Positions 1 through 8,363 of a DNA stretch of 64,000 nt are shown piece after piece; position 1 is the stretch's first letter; each line of letters begins with the position of its first letter. The stretch spans positions 3,906,001 to 3,970,000 of the forward strand of contig NZ_CP087710.1 in the NCBI RefSeq assembly GCF_020991065.1, read 5' to 3'. The notes under the pieces are model-generated. The model was not told the DNA's origin, did not search any database, and worked only from the letters and a program-made list of their open reading frames with translations. The translations under genes and the position numbers were made by a program. The DNA comes from Nocardioides okcheonensis (GTDB taxonomy: Bacteria; Actinomycetota; Actinomycetes; Propionibacteriales; Nocardioidaceae).

Positions 1-2
1 TC

Positions 3-1094
3 ATGGACCGTGCGAACTGGAACCCGAACAACCCCAACGTGGACGCCGCGCGCCTCTGGACCGCGCTCAAGCAGGGCAACAAGGGCCGCGCCAAGGAGAA
101 GAAGAGCTTCCTGCGCCGCTGCATCGGCTCCTGCCGCGGCCGGTACGGCATCCCGCACACCAAGTTCTTCCTCTTCAACAAGGTGCGCGTGAAGAAGAAC
201 AAGGCGATCAAGACGGTCCGCTGGGTGACGATGTACGGCTCGTACAACGCCACCGAGCTCGGCGCCACGATCCAGTGGAACGACCTCTTCACGATCAAGA
301 ACGACGAGACCCGCTACGACCAGTTCCTCTCCGTCTTCGACGAGATGACCAAGGACAAGCCGATCAAGAACGCCTACACCGGCTACTACGACGACGGGGC
401 CGTCGCGACCGCGTTCTACCCCTACATCGGCAAGAACGCCGGCGCGGACCCGATCATGGACGTCCTCAACCAGGTGACCTGCAAGGGCGCGACGACGAAC
501 CGGAACGGCACCACCCGCATCCGGATCGCGCAGACCGCGATGTACGGCGACCGCGGTCTCGCGCTGGCCCGCAAGATCGCCCAGCTCCAGCGCTCCGGCT
601 GCAACATCCGGCTCGTCTACGCCATGTTCGGCGGCGAGGTGCTAAGGATCCTGCGCGCCGCCCGGGTGCCGCTGACCCACCTCGCCTACGACAACGACGA
701 GGACGGTCTCTACGACCGCTACGTCCACATGAAGTCGATGGCCATCTCGGGCTACTACGGCGGCAACACGGCCGCCCGCATGGTCTGGAACGGCTCCGCC
801 AACTGGACGTCGGTGGCGCTCGCCAGCGACGAGGTGGTCGGCGTGGTGAACAAGAAGTGGGTGACCAACAAGTACATGCAGTGGATCGACTACATGTTCA
901 CCCACCGTCCCGCCGCCTGGGGTCCCGAGCACCCCGGCAACAACGGCGCGGCCCCGACCGGCCGGATCGCCGTCGGCGCGCTCGACACCTACCAGGCCCG
1001 CGCCGCGGCGCAGGACCAGTACGACGCGATGGTCGAGGCCCGCGCCCGCAAGCGTGGCGTCGACCCCTACGCCCTCATCAAGGAGGAGAACTGA
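3..1094 (+). CDS. phospholipase D-like domain protein, 5' partial
   Basis: The reading frame is open to the left window edge, so the N-terminus (probably with a signal peptide) is missing; the first ATG here is unlikely to be the real start. Two PLD-type half-sites are visible: IPHTKFFLF near residue 53 followed by GSYNATE, and VHMKSMAIS near residue 245 followed by WNGSANWTSVAL and an acidic DEV. This H-x-K ... GSxN layout is typical of secreted PLD-like phosphodiesterases. In both motifs the aspartate usually found after H-x-K is replaced (N or S), which is common in divergent members. The stop lies just before a ribosome-binding site and ATG of the next gene, so the two are probably co-transcribed. 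Activity could be on phospholipid or nucleic acid; the sequence does not decide. Confidence 0.8.
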   Translation: MDRANWNPNNPNVDAARLWTALKQGNKGRAKEKKSFLRRCIGSCRGRYGIPHTKFFLFNKVRVKKNKAIKTVRWVTMYGSYNATELGATIQWNDLFTIKNDETRYDQFLSVFDEMTKDKPIKNAYTGYYDDGAVATAFYPYIGKNAGADPIMDVLNQVTCKGATTNRNGTTRIRIAQTAMYGDRGLALARKIAQLQRSGCNIRLVYAMFGGEVLRILRAARVPLTHLAYDNDEDGLYDRYVHMKSMAISGYYGGNTAARMVWNGSANWTSVALASDEVVGVVNKKWVTNKYMQWIDYMFTHRPAAWGPEHPGNNGAAPTGRIAVGALDTYQARAAAQDQYDAMVEARARKRGVDPYALIKEEN

Positions 1095-1095
1095 C

Positions 1096-4000
1096 ATGAC
1101 GCTGCTGCGAGCCCGGTCCCGAGGAATCCGCGAGGAATCTCCACCCGCCGGGCTCGCACCGGCGTCGTCGCGCGTCGCGCGCCTCGCCACGCTCGGCCTG
1201 GTCGCCGGCCTGCTGCTCGCCGCCAACGGCCAGCAGGCGGCTGACCCTTCCGGCGCCGTGGGCGCGGGTGACCTCGTCCCCGTCGCGGCGCAGGCGCGCC
1301 GCGCCGCGGCCTGCACCGACCTGCTGGTCGTCGCCGTCGACGGCAACGGCCAGGGCAAGGGCAACAAGCCGGGCCAGGTGGTCTCCGCGATCACCAACAA
1401 GGTGCAGAAGAAGGCCGCCGGCCAGGCGCGCACGGTCACCGTCAAGCGGGTGCGCCTCAAGACCCCCGGCTCGGTCGTGACGCTGCGCACCCAGCGCGGG
1501 CCCGCTGCGGGGGCGGTCTCGCGTGCGGGTCTCAAGCGCTGGAAGAAGCCGATCCGCTCGGGCATCAAGGCGACCCGCAAGCAGGTCAACCGCCAGCTCG
1601 CGTCGTGCCCCGAGCAGCAGGTGCTGCTCGTCGGCTACGCGCAGGGCGCGGCCGTCGCCCACCAGGTCGCCCAGGACCTCGACAAGCGCGACTCCCTCGG
1701 CTCGGTCCCGGCGGTCGTGACGATCTCCGACCCCGCCCGCACCAAGAAGTCGTCGGCCGGCCGCCCGCTCGGCAACCCGGGCGCCGGGCGCGCCTCGGAG
1801 GGCATCCTGACCCGCTTCACCCGCTCAGCGGGCGACGTGCCCGACGCGACCGGCACCTTCCGGGTCATCTCGGTCTGCCACAAGGGAGACCTGGTCTGCA
1901 ACCCGGGCAGGACGGCCGCCCGCAAGGCGCTCGGCCTCTCGCTGTCCTACGCCTCGAAGAAGTCCCGCGCCGCGATGCGCACCGCCGCGAGCCGGGCCTA
2001 CGACCAGGTCTCGCTGTGGCCGGTGGTCTCCACCGAGCAGGTCGTCGTGGGCATCGGTGAGCAGGTCGCGACCCAGGTCGCGGTCCAGGGCGGCTCGCCG
2101 ACGGGCCAGGCGGCCCGCTTCACGCCCGTCACGGTCCCGGCCGGGCTCAGCCTGGGCGAGACCGGCGCGCTCACCGGCCGGATCGACACCCCCGGCATCT
2201 ACGAGCTGCGGTTCACCGTCGCGGGCGTCTCCCCGGCGACGTCGGCGCGGACGGCCAGCGTGCTGGTCAACGTCCGTGCGCCCTCCGGCGGCTCCGCGGC
2301 CGGCGGCCAGTCCTCCTGCGGCGTGCGCGCCGACACCACGCTGTGGTGCCAGGGCCGCAACGACTTCGGACAGCTCGGCGACGGCACCACGACCCTGCGG
2401 ATCAACCCGGTCCAGGTCGCGGGCGGCGCCGGCTGGTCGAAGGTCGCGACCGGCGGCAGCTTCACCTGCGGCGTGAAGACCGACGGCACCCTGTGGTGCT
2501 GGGGCCTGAACAACTTCGGCCAGCTCGGCGGGGCCGACAAGGCCACCTCGATCCTGCCGCGCCAGGTCGGCACCGGCACCACCTGGCGCGACGTCTCCGC
2601 GTCGTGGCAGCACGCGTGCGCCACCCAGACCGACGGGTCGGCCTGGTGCTGGGGCCAGAACCAGCGCGGCCAGCTCGGCGCCGGCAACCAGTCGACCCGC
2701 AGCAGCGCCCCGGTGCGCGTCGCCGGAACGGTGCAGTGGACGTCGGTCTCGGCCGGCGGCTGGCACACCTGTGGCACCACCACGTCCGGCACGGCCTTCT
2801 GCTGGGGCGACAACGCCTTCGGCCAGGTCGGTGACGGCACCATCTCCAACCGGAGCGTGCCGACCGCGGTGACCGGTGGCCTGCAGCTCGTGCAGGTCGC
2901 CACGACGTGGGGCCGCTCGTGCGGCGTCACGGCCGCGGGCGACGCGTGGTGCTGGGGCGAGAACGCCAACGGCGAGCTCGGCAACGGCACCCGCACGAAC
3001 TCGGCCAAGCCGGTCCAGGTGTCCGGAGGCGGCTTCACCGCCGTCGGCACCGCCCTCACCGCGACGTGCGGCACCCGCGCGGACGGCGCGGTCTCCTGCT
3101 GGGGCGACAACCGCTACGGCCAGCTCGGCCCGGCCGCGACCGGCAGCGGGTCCACCACGCCGGTCGGGTCGGGGCTCACCGCCACCGGTCCGGTCACCGG
3201 TGGCTGGCTGCACCTGTGCGCCGAGGGCGCCGGGTGCTGGGGCGCCAACGACGCCGGCCAGCTCGGCGACGGCACCATCGTGTCGCCGCGGATGCCGGCC
3301 GAGGCGGCGCCCTCGTGGGGTCCCGGCACGGCCGTCACCACCAAGCAGGTCAAGCAGTGGTCGGCCGAGAAGGTCGCCCAGAAGGCGATCTCCTCGCGCC
3401 CGAAGGTCAACGGCCGGGCGAAGCGTGGTTCCACCGCGGTGCAGGTGATGACGTTCAACGTCCTCGGCAGCCAGCACACCGCGCCGGGCGGCGCGCGCCC
3501 GAACTTCGCTCCCGGTCGGGTCCGCGCGGAGTGGGCGAAGACGCTCATCAGCCAGCGCGGCGCCACCCTCGTCGGGCTGTCGGAGCCGCAGCCCGACCAG
3601 ATCACCGCGCTCGACGTGGCGACCAACGGCGACTTCTCGTTCTACCCCGGCAACACGATGGGCTACGACGCCGCGCCCCAGTCGGTGATGTGGAAGGACT
3701 CCGAGTGGTCCTTCGTCTGGGGCAACACCGTCCAGATGCCGTTCATGGGGTCCTCGCGCCCCCAGGCCCTCGTGCGGCTGCGCAACACGTCCACGGGCCA
3801 GGAGGTCTACTGGATCAACGCGCACCTGTCGCCCGGCAAGATGCAGGCCGACCGGGACAAGGGCATGGAGATCATCAAGCAGGTCGTCAAGAAGCTGAAC
3901 GGCGACGGCCTGCCGATCCTCGTGACCGGTGACCTCAACGAGCACGCCAAGGCGTTCCGCCGGATCGCCTGCCCGACCGACATGGCCGCCGCGGTCGGCG

Positions 4001-4161
4001 GTCGCACGGCCGGCAAGGCCTGCCAGCTGCCCAAGGCGATGCGGGTGGACTGGATCTTCGGCAAGGGCGGCACGTTCGACACGACCGAGGTCAACCAGGG
4101 CGCCCAGGTGCGCCGCACGACCGACCACGCCGTCGTCTCCTCGCGCTTCAGCGTGCAGTAG
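1096..4161 (+). CDS. secreted cutinase-like / RCC1 repeat / EEP phosphodiesterase fusion
   Basis: A 1021-residue protein. The start at 1096 is preceded by AGGAGGAG (1081) and gives a signal peptide with a hydrophobic run near residues 31-46; an upstream in-frame ATG at 1054 lies inside the previous gene. Domain 1 (about 70-260) resembles a cutinase, but the nucleophile motif reads GYAQGA, with alanine codon 1639-1641 where serine is expected. A short Ig-like segment follows (about 315-395). Seven RCC1/BNR-like repeats (about 405-740), each with paired cysteines around a WCWG core and a FGQLG turn, form a likely disulphide-stabilised propeller. The C-terminus (about 785-1021) is an endonuclease/exonuclease/phosphatase fold with MTFNVLG, SEPQPDQ, NAHLSPG, TGDLNEH, VDWIFG and TTDHAVV, so metal and catalytic residues look intact. 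It is probably an extracellular nuclease or phosphodiesterase with a binding propeller; substrate unknown. Confidence 0.85.
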   Translation: MTLLRARSRGIREESPPAGLAPASSRVARLATLGLVAGLLLAANGQQAADPSGAVGAGDLVPVAAQARRAAACTDLLVVAVDGNGQGKGNKPGQVVSAITNKVQKKAAGQARTVTVKRVRLKTPGSVVTLRTQRGPAAGAVSRAGLKRWKKPIRSGIKATRKQVNRQLASCPEQQVLLVGYAQGAAVAHQVAQDLDKRDSLGSVPAVVTISDPARTKKSSAGRPLGNPGAGRASEGILTRFTRSAGDVPDATGTFRVISVCHKGDLVCNPGRTAARKALGLSLSYASKKSRAAMRTAASRAYDQVSLWPVVSTEQVVVGIGEQVATQVAVQGGSPTGQAARFTPVTVPAGLSLGETGALTGRIDTPGIYELRFTVAGVSPATSARTASVLVNVRAPSGGSAAGGQSSCGVRADTTLWCQGRNDFGQLGDGTTTLRINPVQVAGGAGWSKVATGGSFTCGVKTDGTLWCWGLNNFGQLGGADKATSILPRQVGTGTTWRDVSASWQHACATQTDGSAWCWGQNQRGQLGAGNQSTRSSAPVRVAGTVQWTSVSAGGWHTCGTTTSGTAFCWGDNAFGQVGDGTISNRSVPTAVTGGLQLVQVATTWGRSCGVTAAGDAWCWGENANGELGNGTRTNSAKPVQVSGGGFTAVGTALTATCGTRADGAVSCWGDNRYGQLGPAATGSGSTTPVGSGLTATGPVTGGWLHLCAEGAGCWGANDAGQLGDGTIVSPRMPAEAAPSWGPGTAVTTKQVKQWSAEKVAQKAISSRPKVNGRAKRGSTAVQVMTFNVLGSQHTAPGGARPNFAPGRVRAEWAKTLISQRGATLVGLSEPQPDQITALDVATNGDFSFYPGNTMGYDAAPQSVMWKDSEWSFVWGNTVQMPFMGSSRPQALVRLRNTSTGQEVYWINAHLSPGKMQADRDKGMEIIKQVVKKLNGDGLPILVTGDLNEHAKAFRRIACPTDMAAAVGGRTAGKACQLPKAMRVDWIFGKGGTFDTTEVNQGAQVRRTTDHAVVSSRFSVQ

Positions 4162-4171
4162 TGTCCCGGCT

Positions 4172-4196
4172 GCCCGCCCCGTGTCGCGGGGCGGGC
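4172..4196 (+). terminator. GC-rich hairpin after the fusion gene
   Basis: Perfect 10-base-pair stem (4172-4181 with 4187-4196) and a five-base loop, starting 10 bases after the stop at 4161. There is no T-run, as is usual for high-GC actinobacteria. It would separate the secreted-protein genes from the glycan operon that starts at 4221. Confidence 0.55.
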
Positions 4197-4220
4197 GGCC
4201 AGACGCAGGGAGGAGTCGAG

Positions 4221-5813
4221 ATGTTGCCGGTGGTCGACCGCGTCGACGACGACGGCCTCCACCTCCAGCGAGGCACCGACTGCTCGCTCGACGTCCACTT
4301 CGACGGGTGGCGCGGCTGGTCCGTGGCGGTCGAGGACGGACCCGGGCCGGTCACCGTGCCGTGGCCCAAGCGGCTGGCCGCGCGGCTCGACGGCCGCTCG
4401 CTCGTGACGGTCACCGTCGACGACGCCGAGGTGTTCCGCGGCGAGGTCGTCTTCGGCACCGGCGAGGGCCGCGTCGAGATCGTCGACCGGTTCGGCAACC
4501 CCGTGATCATCGACAAGTGGGGCCTCACCCAGCGCATCTTCGAGACCCGCCGCGAGACCGGCGCCGTCGAGGCGATGACGGCGATGGCCGAGCGGGTGCT
4601 CGAGGTGATGCGCGACGCGTGCGGGCTCGAGGGGTGGATCTCCTTCGGCACGCTGCTCGGGGCGGCCCGCTCCGGCTCGGTGATCGGCCACGACAGCGAC
4701 ATCGACCTGTGCTTCCTGTCCGAGAAGCAGACGCCGGCCGAGATGGCCGTCGAGATCTGGGACGTCGCGCGGGCGCTCGTCGACGCCGGGATCTCGGTGA
4801 AGCACAAGACCGCCAGCTTCATCACCGTCGTCTACGACGCGCCCGACGGTGGCGAGGACGGCATCGACATCTACACCTGCTTCTACGTCGGCGACCTGCT
4901 GCACGAGACCGCCACGGTCCGCGAGCGGGTGCCGCGCTCGGCCGTCCTGCCGCTGCGGGCGCTGGAGTTCGAGGGCCGCGACATGCCGGCGCCGGCCGAC
5001 CCCGACCGGCTGCTCACCGTGTCCTACGGACCGGACTGGCGGGTCCCGGACCCGTCCTTCCGCCACCTGCCCTCGCGCGAGGTCACCGACCGCTTCGACG
5101 GCTGGTTCAGCTCGGTGATGACCCACCGGCGCGACTGGACGCAGTTCAACGGCCAGCAGGGAGCCGCCGGGATGCGCCCGAGCCCGTTCGCCCACTGGGT
5201 CGTCGACCGGCTCGGTGACGCCGCCGGCGAGGGCCTGCGCGTCCTCGACGTCGGGTCCGGCTCCTCGGCCGACCTGCGGCTCTACGACCGGGTCGGCTGC
5301 AAGGCGATCGGCTACGACTACGCCCACCCCGGCAAGCACGCGCTCGGCGGTCGGGAGATCGACCTCCCCGAGACCGTGGGCCGACGGGTGCTCAACCTGC
5401 TCGACGAGCGCGACGTCCTCACCGTCGGGGCCCTCGCGGCGCGCCAGAAGGGCGCCAGGGTGGTCACCGCGCGTCGGCTGCTCGAGGCGGTCCCGCCGCG
5501 CTCGCGCGCCCAGCTGTGGCGCTTCGCCTCGATGGCGCTCGGCGAGGGCGGCCGCGCCTTCGTCGAGGGCGTCAGCCGCTCGCCGGCGGCCTGCCGCGCG
5601 GCCGAGGAGCGCACCGGCGCGCCGCGGCTGTGGCCGGTCGACCCGGCCGACGTCGAGGCCGACGTGCGCGCGAGCGGCGGCCGCGTCGTGCACCGCGAGG
5701 GGTTCGCGGCCGCGTCCCGGGCGGCGCGCACCGGAAGCCCCGCCACCTGGCGGATGATCGTCGACTACCCCACCCCGAAGACGTCGGCTCGAGAGGTTCG
5801 GACGCACCGATGA
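4221..5813 (+). CDS. LicD-like nucleotidyltransferase fused to methyltransferase-like domain
   Basis: 530 residues from ATG 4221, chosen because GGGAGGAG precedes it; the GTG at 4161 overlaps the previous stop and has no such site. Residues about 120-290 match the LicD fold: SFGTLLGAARSGS followed by GHDSDIDLCF, equivalent to the GTLLGA...DDDID pattern of phosphocholine and sugar-phosphate transferases. The C-terminal part (about 335-525) starts with VLDVGSGSSADL, a class I SAM-binding glycine loop, followed by YDYAHPGKHAL, but lacks an easily identified methyl-acceptor motif. The stop overlaps the next ATG (ATGA), so it leads a translationally coupled operon with a sulfotransferase and glycosyltransferase. 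A role in adding phospho- or methyl-type decorations to a surface polysaccharide or teichoic acid is inferred from this context. Confidence 0.75.
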   Translation: MLPVVDRVDDDGLHLQRGTDCSLDVHFDGWRGWSVAVEDGPGPVTVPWPKRLAARLDGRSLVTVTVDDAEVFRGEVVFGTGEGRVEIVDRFGNPVIIDKWGLTQRIFETRRETGAVEAMTAMAERVLEVMRDACGLEGWISFGTLLGAARSGSVIGHDSDIDLCFLSEKQTPAEMAVEIWDVARALVDAGISVKHKTASFITVVYDAPDGGEDGIDIYTCFYVGDLLHETATVRERVPRSAVLPLRALEFEGRDMPAPADPDRLLTVSYGPDWRVPDPSFRHLPSREVTDRFDGWFSSVMTHRRDWTQFNGQQGAAGMRPSPFAHWVVDRLGDAAGEGLRVLDVGSGSSADLRLYDRVGCKAIGYDYAHPGKHALGGREIDLPETVGRRVLNLLDERDVLTVGALAARQKGARVVTARRLLEAVPPRSRAQLWRFASMALGEGGRAFVEGVSRSPAACRAAEERTGAPRLWPVDPADVEADVRASGGRVVHREGFAAASRAARTGSPATWRMIVDYPTPKTSAREVRTHR

Positions 5814-7123
5814 CGCAGGTCGTACATCTCCACGTGGGAGCCCCGAAGTCGGGCACCACCTTCGTCCAGCAGGTGCTGGAGCACAACCGCGCCACCCTCG
5901 AGGAGGCCGGCGTGCTCGTGGCCGGGCCCCGCCTCGACCTGATCCACGCGGCGATGGCCGTGCGCGGCGACCGCCGCCTCGCCGACCTCCCCGAGGACGC
6001 CGCCGGCGCGTGGGACCGGATCGTGGAGCAGGTGCGCTCCTGGCCGGGCCGCGCCGCGGTCGTGAGCTACGAGCTGTTCGCCAACGCGTCGGCCGACCAG
6101 GCCCGCGCGGCGCTCGCGCGCCTCGACGGCCTCGAGGTGCACGTGGTCGTCTCCGCCCGCGACCTCGGGCAGGCGATCGCCTCGTCGTGGCAGGAGCAGC
6201 TGAAGTTCGGCCTCACCCGGCCGCTCGAGCAGTGGTCGCCCCCGCAGGAGTCGGCGGCCGGCAGCGAGTGGGGCTGGCGCACCATGCAACCCGCCAACGT
6301 CGCCGCGCGCTGGGGCGCCGACCTGCCGCCCGAGCGGGTGCACGTGGTCACGGTCCCGTCCGGGGGCGCCGGCCCCGACGAGCTCTGGCACCGCTTCGCC
6401 GAGGCCACCGGCCTCGACGCGGTCGCCGGCCTGGACCTCGACGTGGAGCGGGCCAACGAGTCGCTCGGCGTCGTCGAGGCCGAGCTGCTGCGCCGGGTCA
6501 ACGTCGCGCTCGACGGCCGGATCCGCGGCGGCCGGCAGAAGTCGCTGTGGCAGCGCGACCTGCTCGCCCACACCGTCCTCGCCCCGATCGGCCGCGAGCC
6601 GATCGGCCTGACCGCGGCGCACCTCGACGAGGCCGCAGCGGAGGCCGAGGCCGCGATCGCCGCGATCACGGCGGCCGGCCACCGCGTCCACGGCGACCTC
6701 GAGGACCTGCGCCCCTCGCCGCGCGACGCCCGGCTGCCGGGCGAGGTGACCGACGCCGAGGTGGCCGGGTCGGCCGCCCTCGCCCTCGCCGACCTCCTGG
6801 TCTGGGCCCGGGCTGCCGGCGCAGACGTCCGGACACCGCTCGACACCGACGCCGAGCCCGCTCCCGTCGGGCGCGCGGACCGGATCAAGGGAGCCGTGCG
6901 CGGCTCGCTCGAGCGGGTCACCAGCCCGGTGCGCGACCAGCGGGTCGTCCGCCTCGAGCGCCGCATCGCCGAGCTCGAGGCCGAGGTCGCCCGGTCGCGT
7001 GCCCTCCACCTGCGGGTCGCGACGCTCAGCGACGTCGTCGCCCAGCTCCTCCTGCCCGCCGCGCAGCAGGACGAGGAGATCACCATGCAGGCGCTGCGGA
7101 CCTACCGGGACCGGTCGCTGTGA
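5810..7123 (+). CDS. sulfotransferase family protein
   Basis: 437 residues. The N-terminus carries the 5'-phosphosulfate loop of PAPS-dependent sulfotransferases, GAPKSGTTFVQQ at about residues 9-20; a second motif, VVSARDLGQAIASSWQ, corresponds to the 3'-phosphate-binding region. The last 70 residues form a heptad-rich helix (LERRIAELEAEVARSR), probably a coiled coil for oligomerisation or partner binding. The ATG overlaps the stop of the LicD-like gene by four bases, and the stop overlaps the GTG of the next small gene. It shares the RDLxxxxxSxWQ block with the two sulfotransferases at 21.2-23.4 kb, so they are paralogues. The acceptor is unknown, probably a surface glycan made by the same operon. 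Confidence 0.85.
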   Translation: MTQVVHLHVGAPKSGTTFVQQVLEHNRATLEEAGVLVAGPRLDLIHAAMAVRGDRRLADLPEDAAGAWDRIVEQVRSWPGRAAVVSYELFANASADQARAALARLDGLEVHVVVSARDLGQAIASSWQEQLKFGLTRPLEQWSPPQESAAGSEWGWRTMQPANVAARWGADLPPERVHVVTVPSGGAGPDELWHRFAEATGLDAVAGLDLDVERANESLGVVEAELLRRVNVALDGRIRGGRQKSLWQRDLLAHTVLAPIGREPIGLTAAHLDEAAAEAEAAIAAITAAGHRVHGDLEDLRPSPRDARLPGEVTDAEVAGSAALALADLLVWARAAGADVRTPLDTDAEPAPVGRADRIKGAVRGSLERVTSPVRDQRVVRLERRIAELEAEVARSRALHLRVATLSDVVAQLLLPAAQQDEEITMQALRTYRDRSL

Positions 7124-7326
7124 GCCCCGCGGACCGGCTGCGCCGGGTGGTCGCGGCCAGCGGCCTCGGCGACGTCGTCGCCCTTGAGGCGGCGGTCGAC
7201 TCGCTGGCCGTCGCGGTCGCGGAGAACGCGGCCCTCGAGGTGCCGCTGGCGGCGCTGGTCGACGACCTCGAGCGCGACGTGGCCGAGGTGGTGGCCCGGC
7301 GCGCAGGAGACGGGATGGGAGCATGA
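7120..7326 (+). CDS. small acidic helical protein within glycan operon
   Basis: 68 residues starting at GTG 7120, which overlaps the sulfotransferase stop (GTGA) and itself ends overlapping the ATG of the glycosyltransferase at 7323. The short length and the longer artificial frame around it make it easy to miss, but the double overlap and strongly biased third codon positions argue that it is real. The sequence is alanine/valine/leucine-rich with regularly spaced acidic residues (for example VDDLERDVAEVV) and looks fully helical, without a signal or membrane segment. No family recognised. It may be an adaptor or chaperone for the neighbouring sulfotransferase or glycosyltransferase. Confidence 0.7.
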   Translation: MSPADRLRRVVAASGLGDVVALEAAVDSLAVAVAENAALEVPLAALVDDLERDVAEVVARRAGDGMGA

Positions 7327-8363
7327 GCGCCATGCCTGCCGTCCCGGACCCCTCCACGAGCGAGCGCGTCGAGCTCTCCGTGGTCGTGCCCTGCTACAAC
7401 GAGGAGGAGTCCCTCCCGCGCCTGGTCGAGGTGCTCACCGAGGAGCTCTCGGCGCTGACGCCGCACTTCGAGGTGATCCTCGTCGACGACGGCAGCCGCG
7501 ACCGGACGCTCCCGATGCTCCGCGAGGTGCACGCCGCGCACCCGCGGTTCCGCTACCTCTCGCTCAGCCGCAACTTCGGCAAGGAGTCGGCGATGCTCGC
7601 CGGGCTCAGCCACGCGCGGGGCGAGAAGGTCGCGATCATGGACGCCGACCTCCAGCACCCGCCGACGCTGCTGGCCCAGATGCTGCCGCTGCTCGACTCG
7701 GGCGACTACTCCCAGGTCGTCGCACGCCGGACCCGCGCCGGCGACCCCGCGCTCCGCACCGCCCTGTCGCGGCTCTACTACCGGATGATGAACCGCCTCG
7801 TCGACGTCGACCTCGAGGACGGCGTCGGCGACTTCCGCGTGCTCGACCGCCGCGCGGTCCGGGCGCTGCTCACGCTGGGGGAGACCAACCGGTTCTCCAA
7901 GGGCCTGTTCGCCTGGATCGGCTTCCCGACCGCGGTCGTGGACTACGAGAACGTCTCGCGGGAGGCCGGCGCCACGAAGTGGAGCATGCGCAACCTGTTC
8001 AACTACGGCATCGACGGCGTCGTGTCGTTCAACTACCGCCCGCTGCGGATGTCGATCTGGTTCGGCATCCTCGCCACCGTCATCGCCGTCGGCTACGCCC
8101 TGTGGGTGCTCGTCGACGCGATCGTGCACGGCAACAGCGTCCCCGGCTACGTCACCACGATCTGCGCGGTCACCGCCTTCGGCGGCGTGCAGCTCATCGT
8201 GCTCGGCGTGATCGGGGAGTACCTCGGCCGGATCTACGCCGAGACCAAGCAGCGGCCCCTCTTCCTGCTCAAGGAGAGCAGCGAGTCCGACGCCCCGGTG
8301 ACCTCGGTCCTGGGACGCGAGCACGAGGTCCTCGAGCCCACCGAACGGAGCCACCCGGAGTGA
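7323..8363 (+). CDS. GT2 polyprenyl-phosphate glycosyltransferase, CsbB/GtrB type
   Basis: 346 residues. It has the GT2 GT-A fold: VVVPCYNEE, VDDGSRD, the LSRNFGKESAMLAGL block, MDADLQHPP (DXD-type metal site) and GDFRVLDR. Two C-terminal membrane segments (about 240-262 and 275-300) end in GEYLGRIYAETKQRPLF, the typical tail of CsbB/GtrB/DPM-like enzymes that charge undecaprenyl phosphate with a sugar. A second in-frame ATG lies at 7332; the first is preceded by GGGAG. The next gene encodes a YfhO-like protein. CsbB and YfhO are a known pair that glycosylates lipoteichoic acid in Bacillus, so this enzyme probably makes the lipid-linked donor for the YfhO-like transferase. Confidence 0.9.
   Translation: MSAMPAVPDPSTSERVELSVVVPCYNEEESLPRLVEVLTEELSALTPHFEVILVDDGSRDRTLPMLREVHAAHPRFRYLSLSRNFGKESAMLAGLSHARGEKVAIMDADLQHPPTLLAQMLPLLDSGDYSQVVARRTRAGDPALRTALSRLYYRMMNRLVDVDLEDGVGDFRVLDRRAVRALLTLGETNRFSKGLFAWIGFPTAVVDYENVSREAGATKWSMRNLFNYGIDGVVSFNYRPLRMSIWFGILATVIAVGYALWVLVDAIVHGNSVPGYVTTICAVTAFGGVQLIVLGVIGEYLGRIYAETKQRPLFLLKESSESDAPVTSVLGREHEVLEPTERSHPE

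Noticed and set aside
1825..4128. A 767-codon open frame on the minus strand
   Set aside because: It is antisense to the RCC1/EEP gene; the sequence is Arg/Gly/Ala-rich without motifs, typical of shadow frames in GC-rich DNA.
3807..5807. A 666-codon minus-strand frame across two plus-strand genes
   Set aside because: It crosses a terminator and two well-supported genes and shows no domain.
7184..8360. Long N-terminal extension of the YfhO-like protein
   Set aside because: This part of the frame is antiphase to the GT2 gene; the GTG at 8360 overlapping its stop gives a normal protein.
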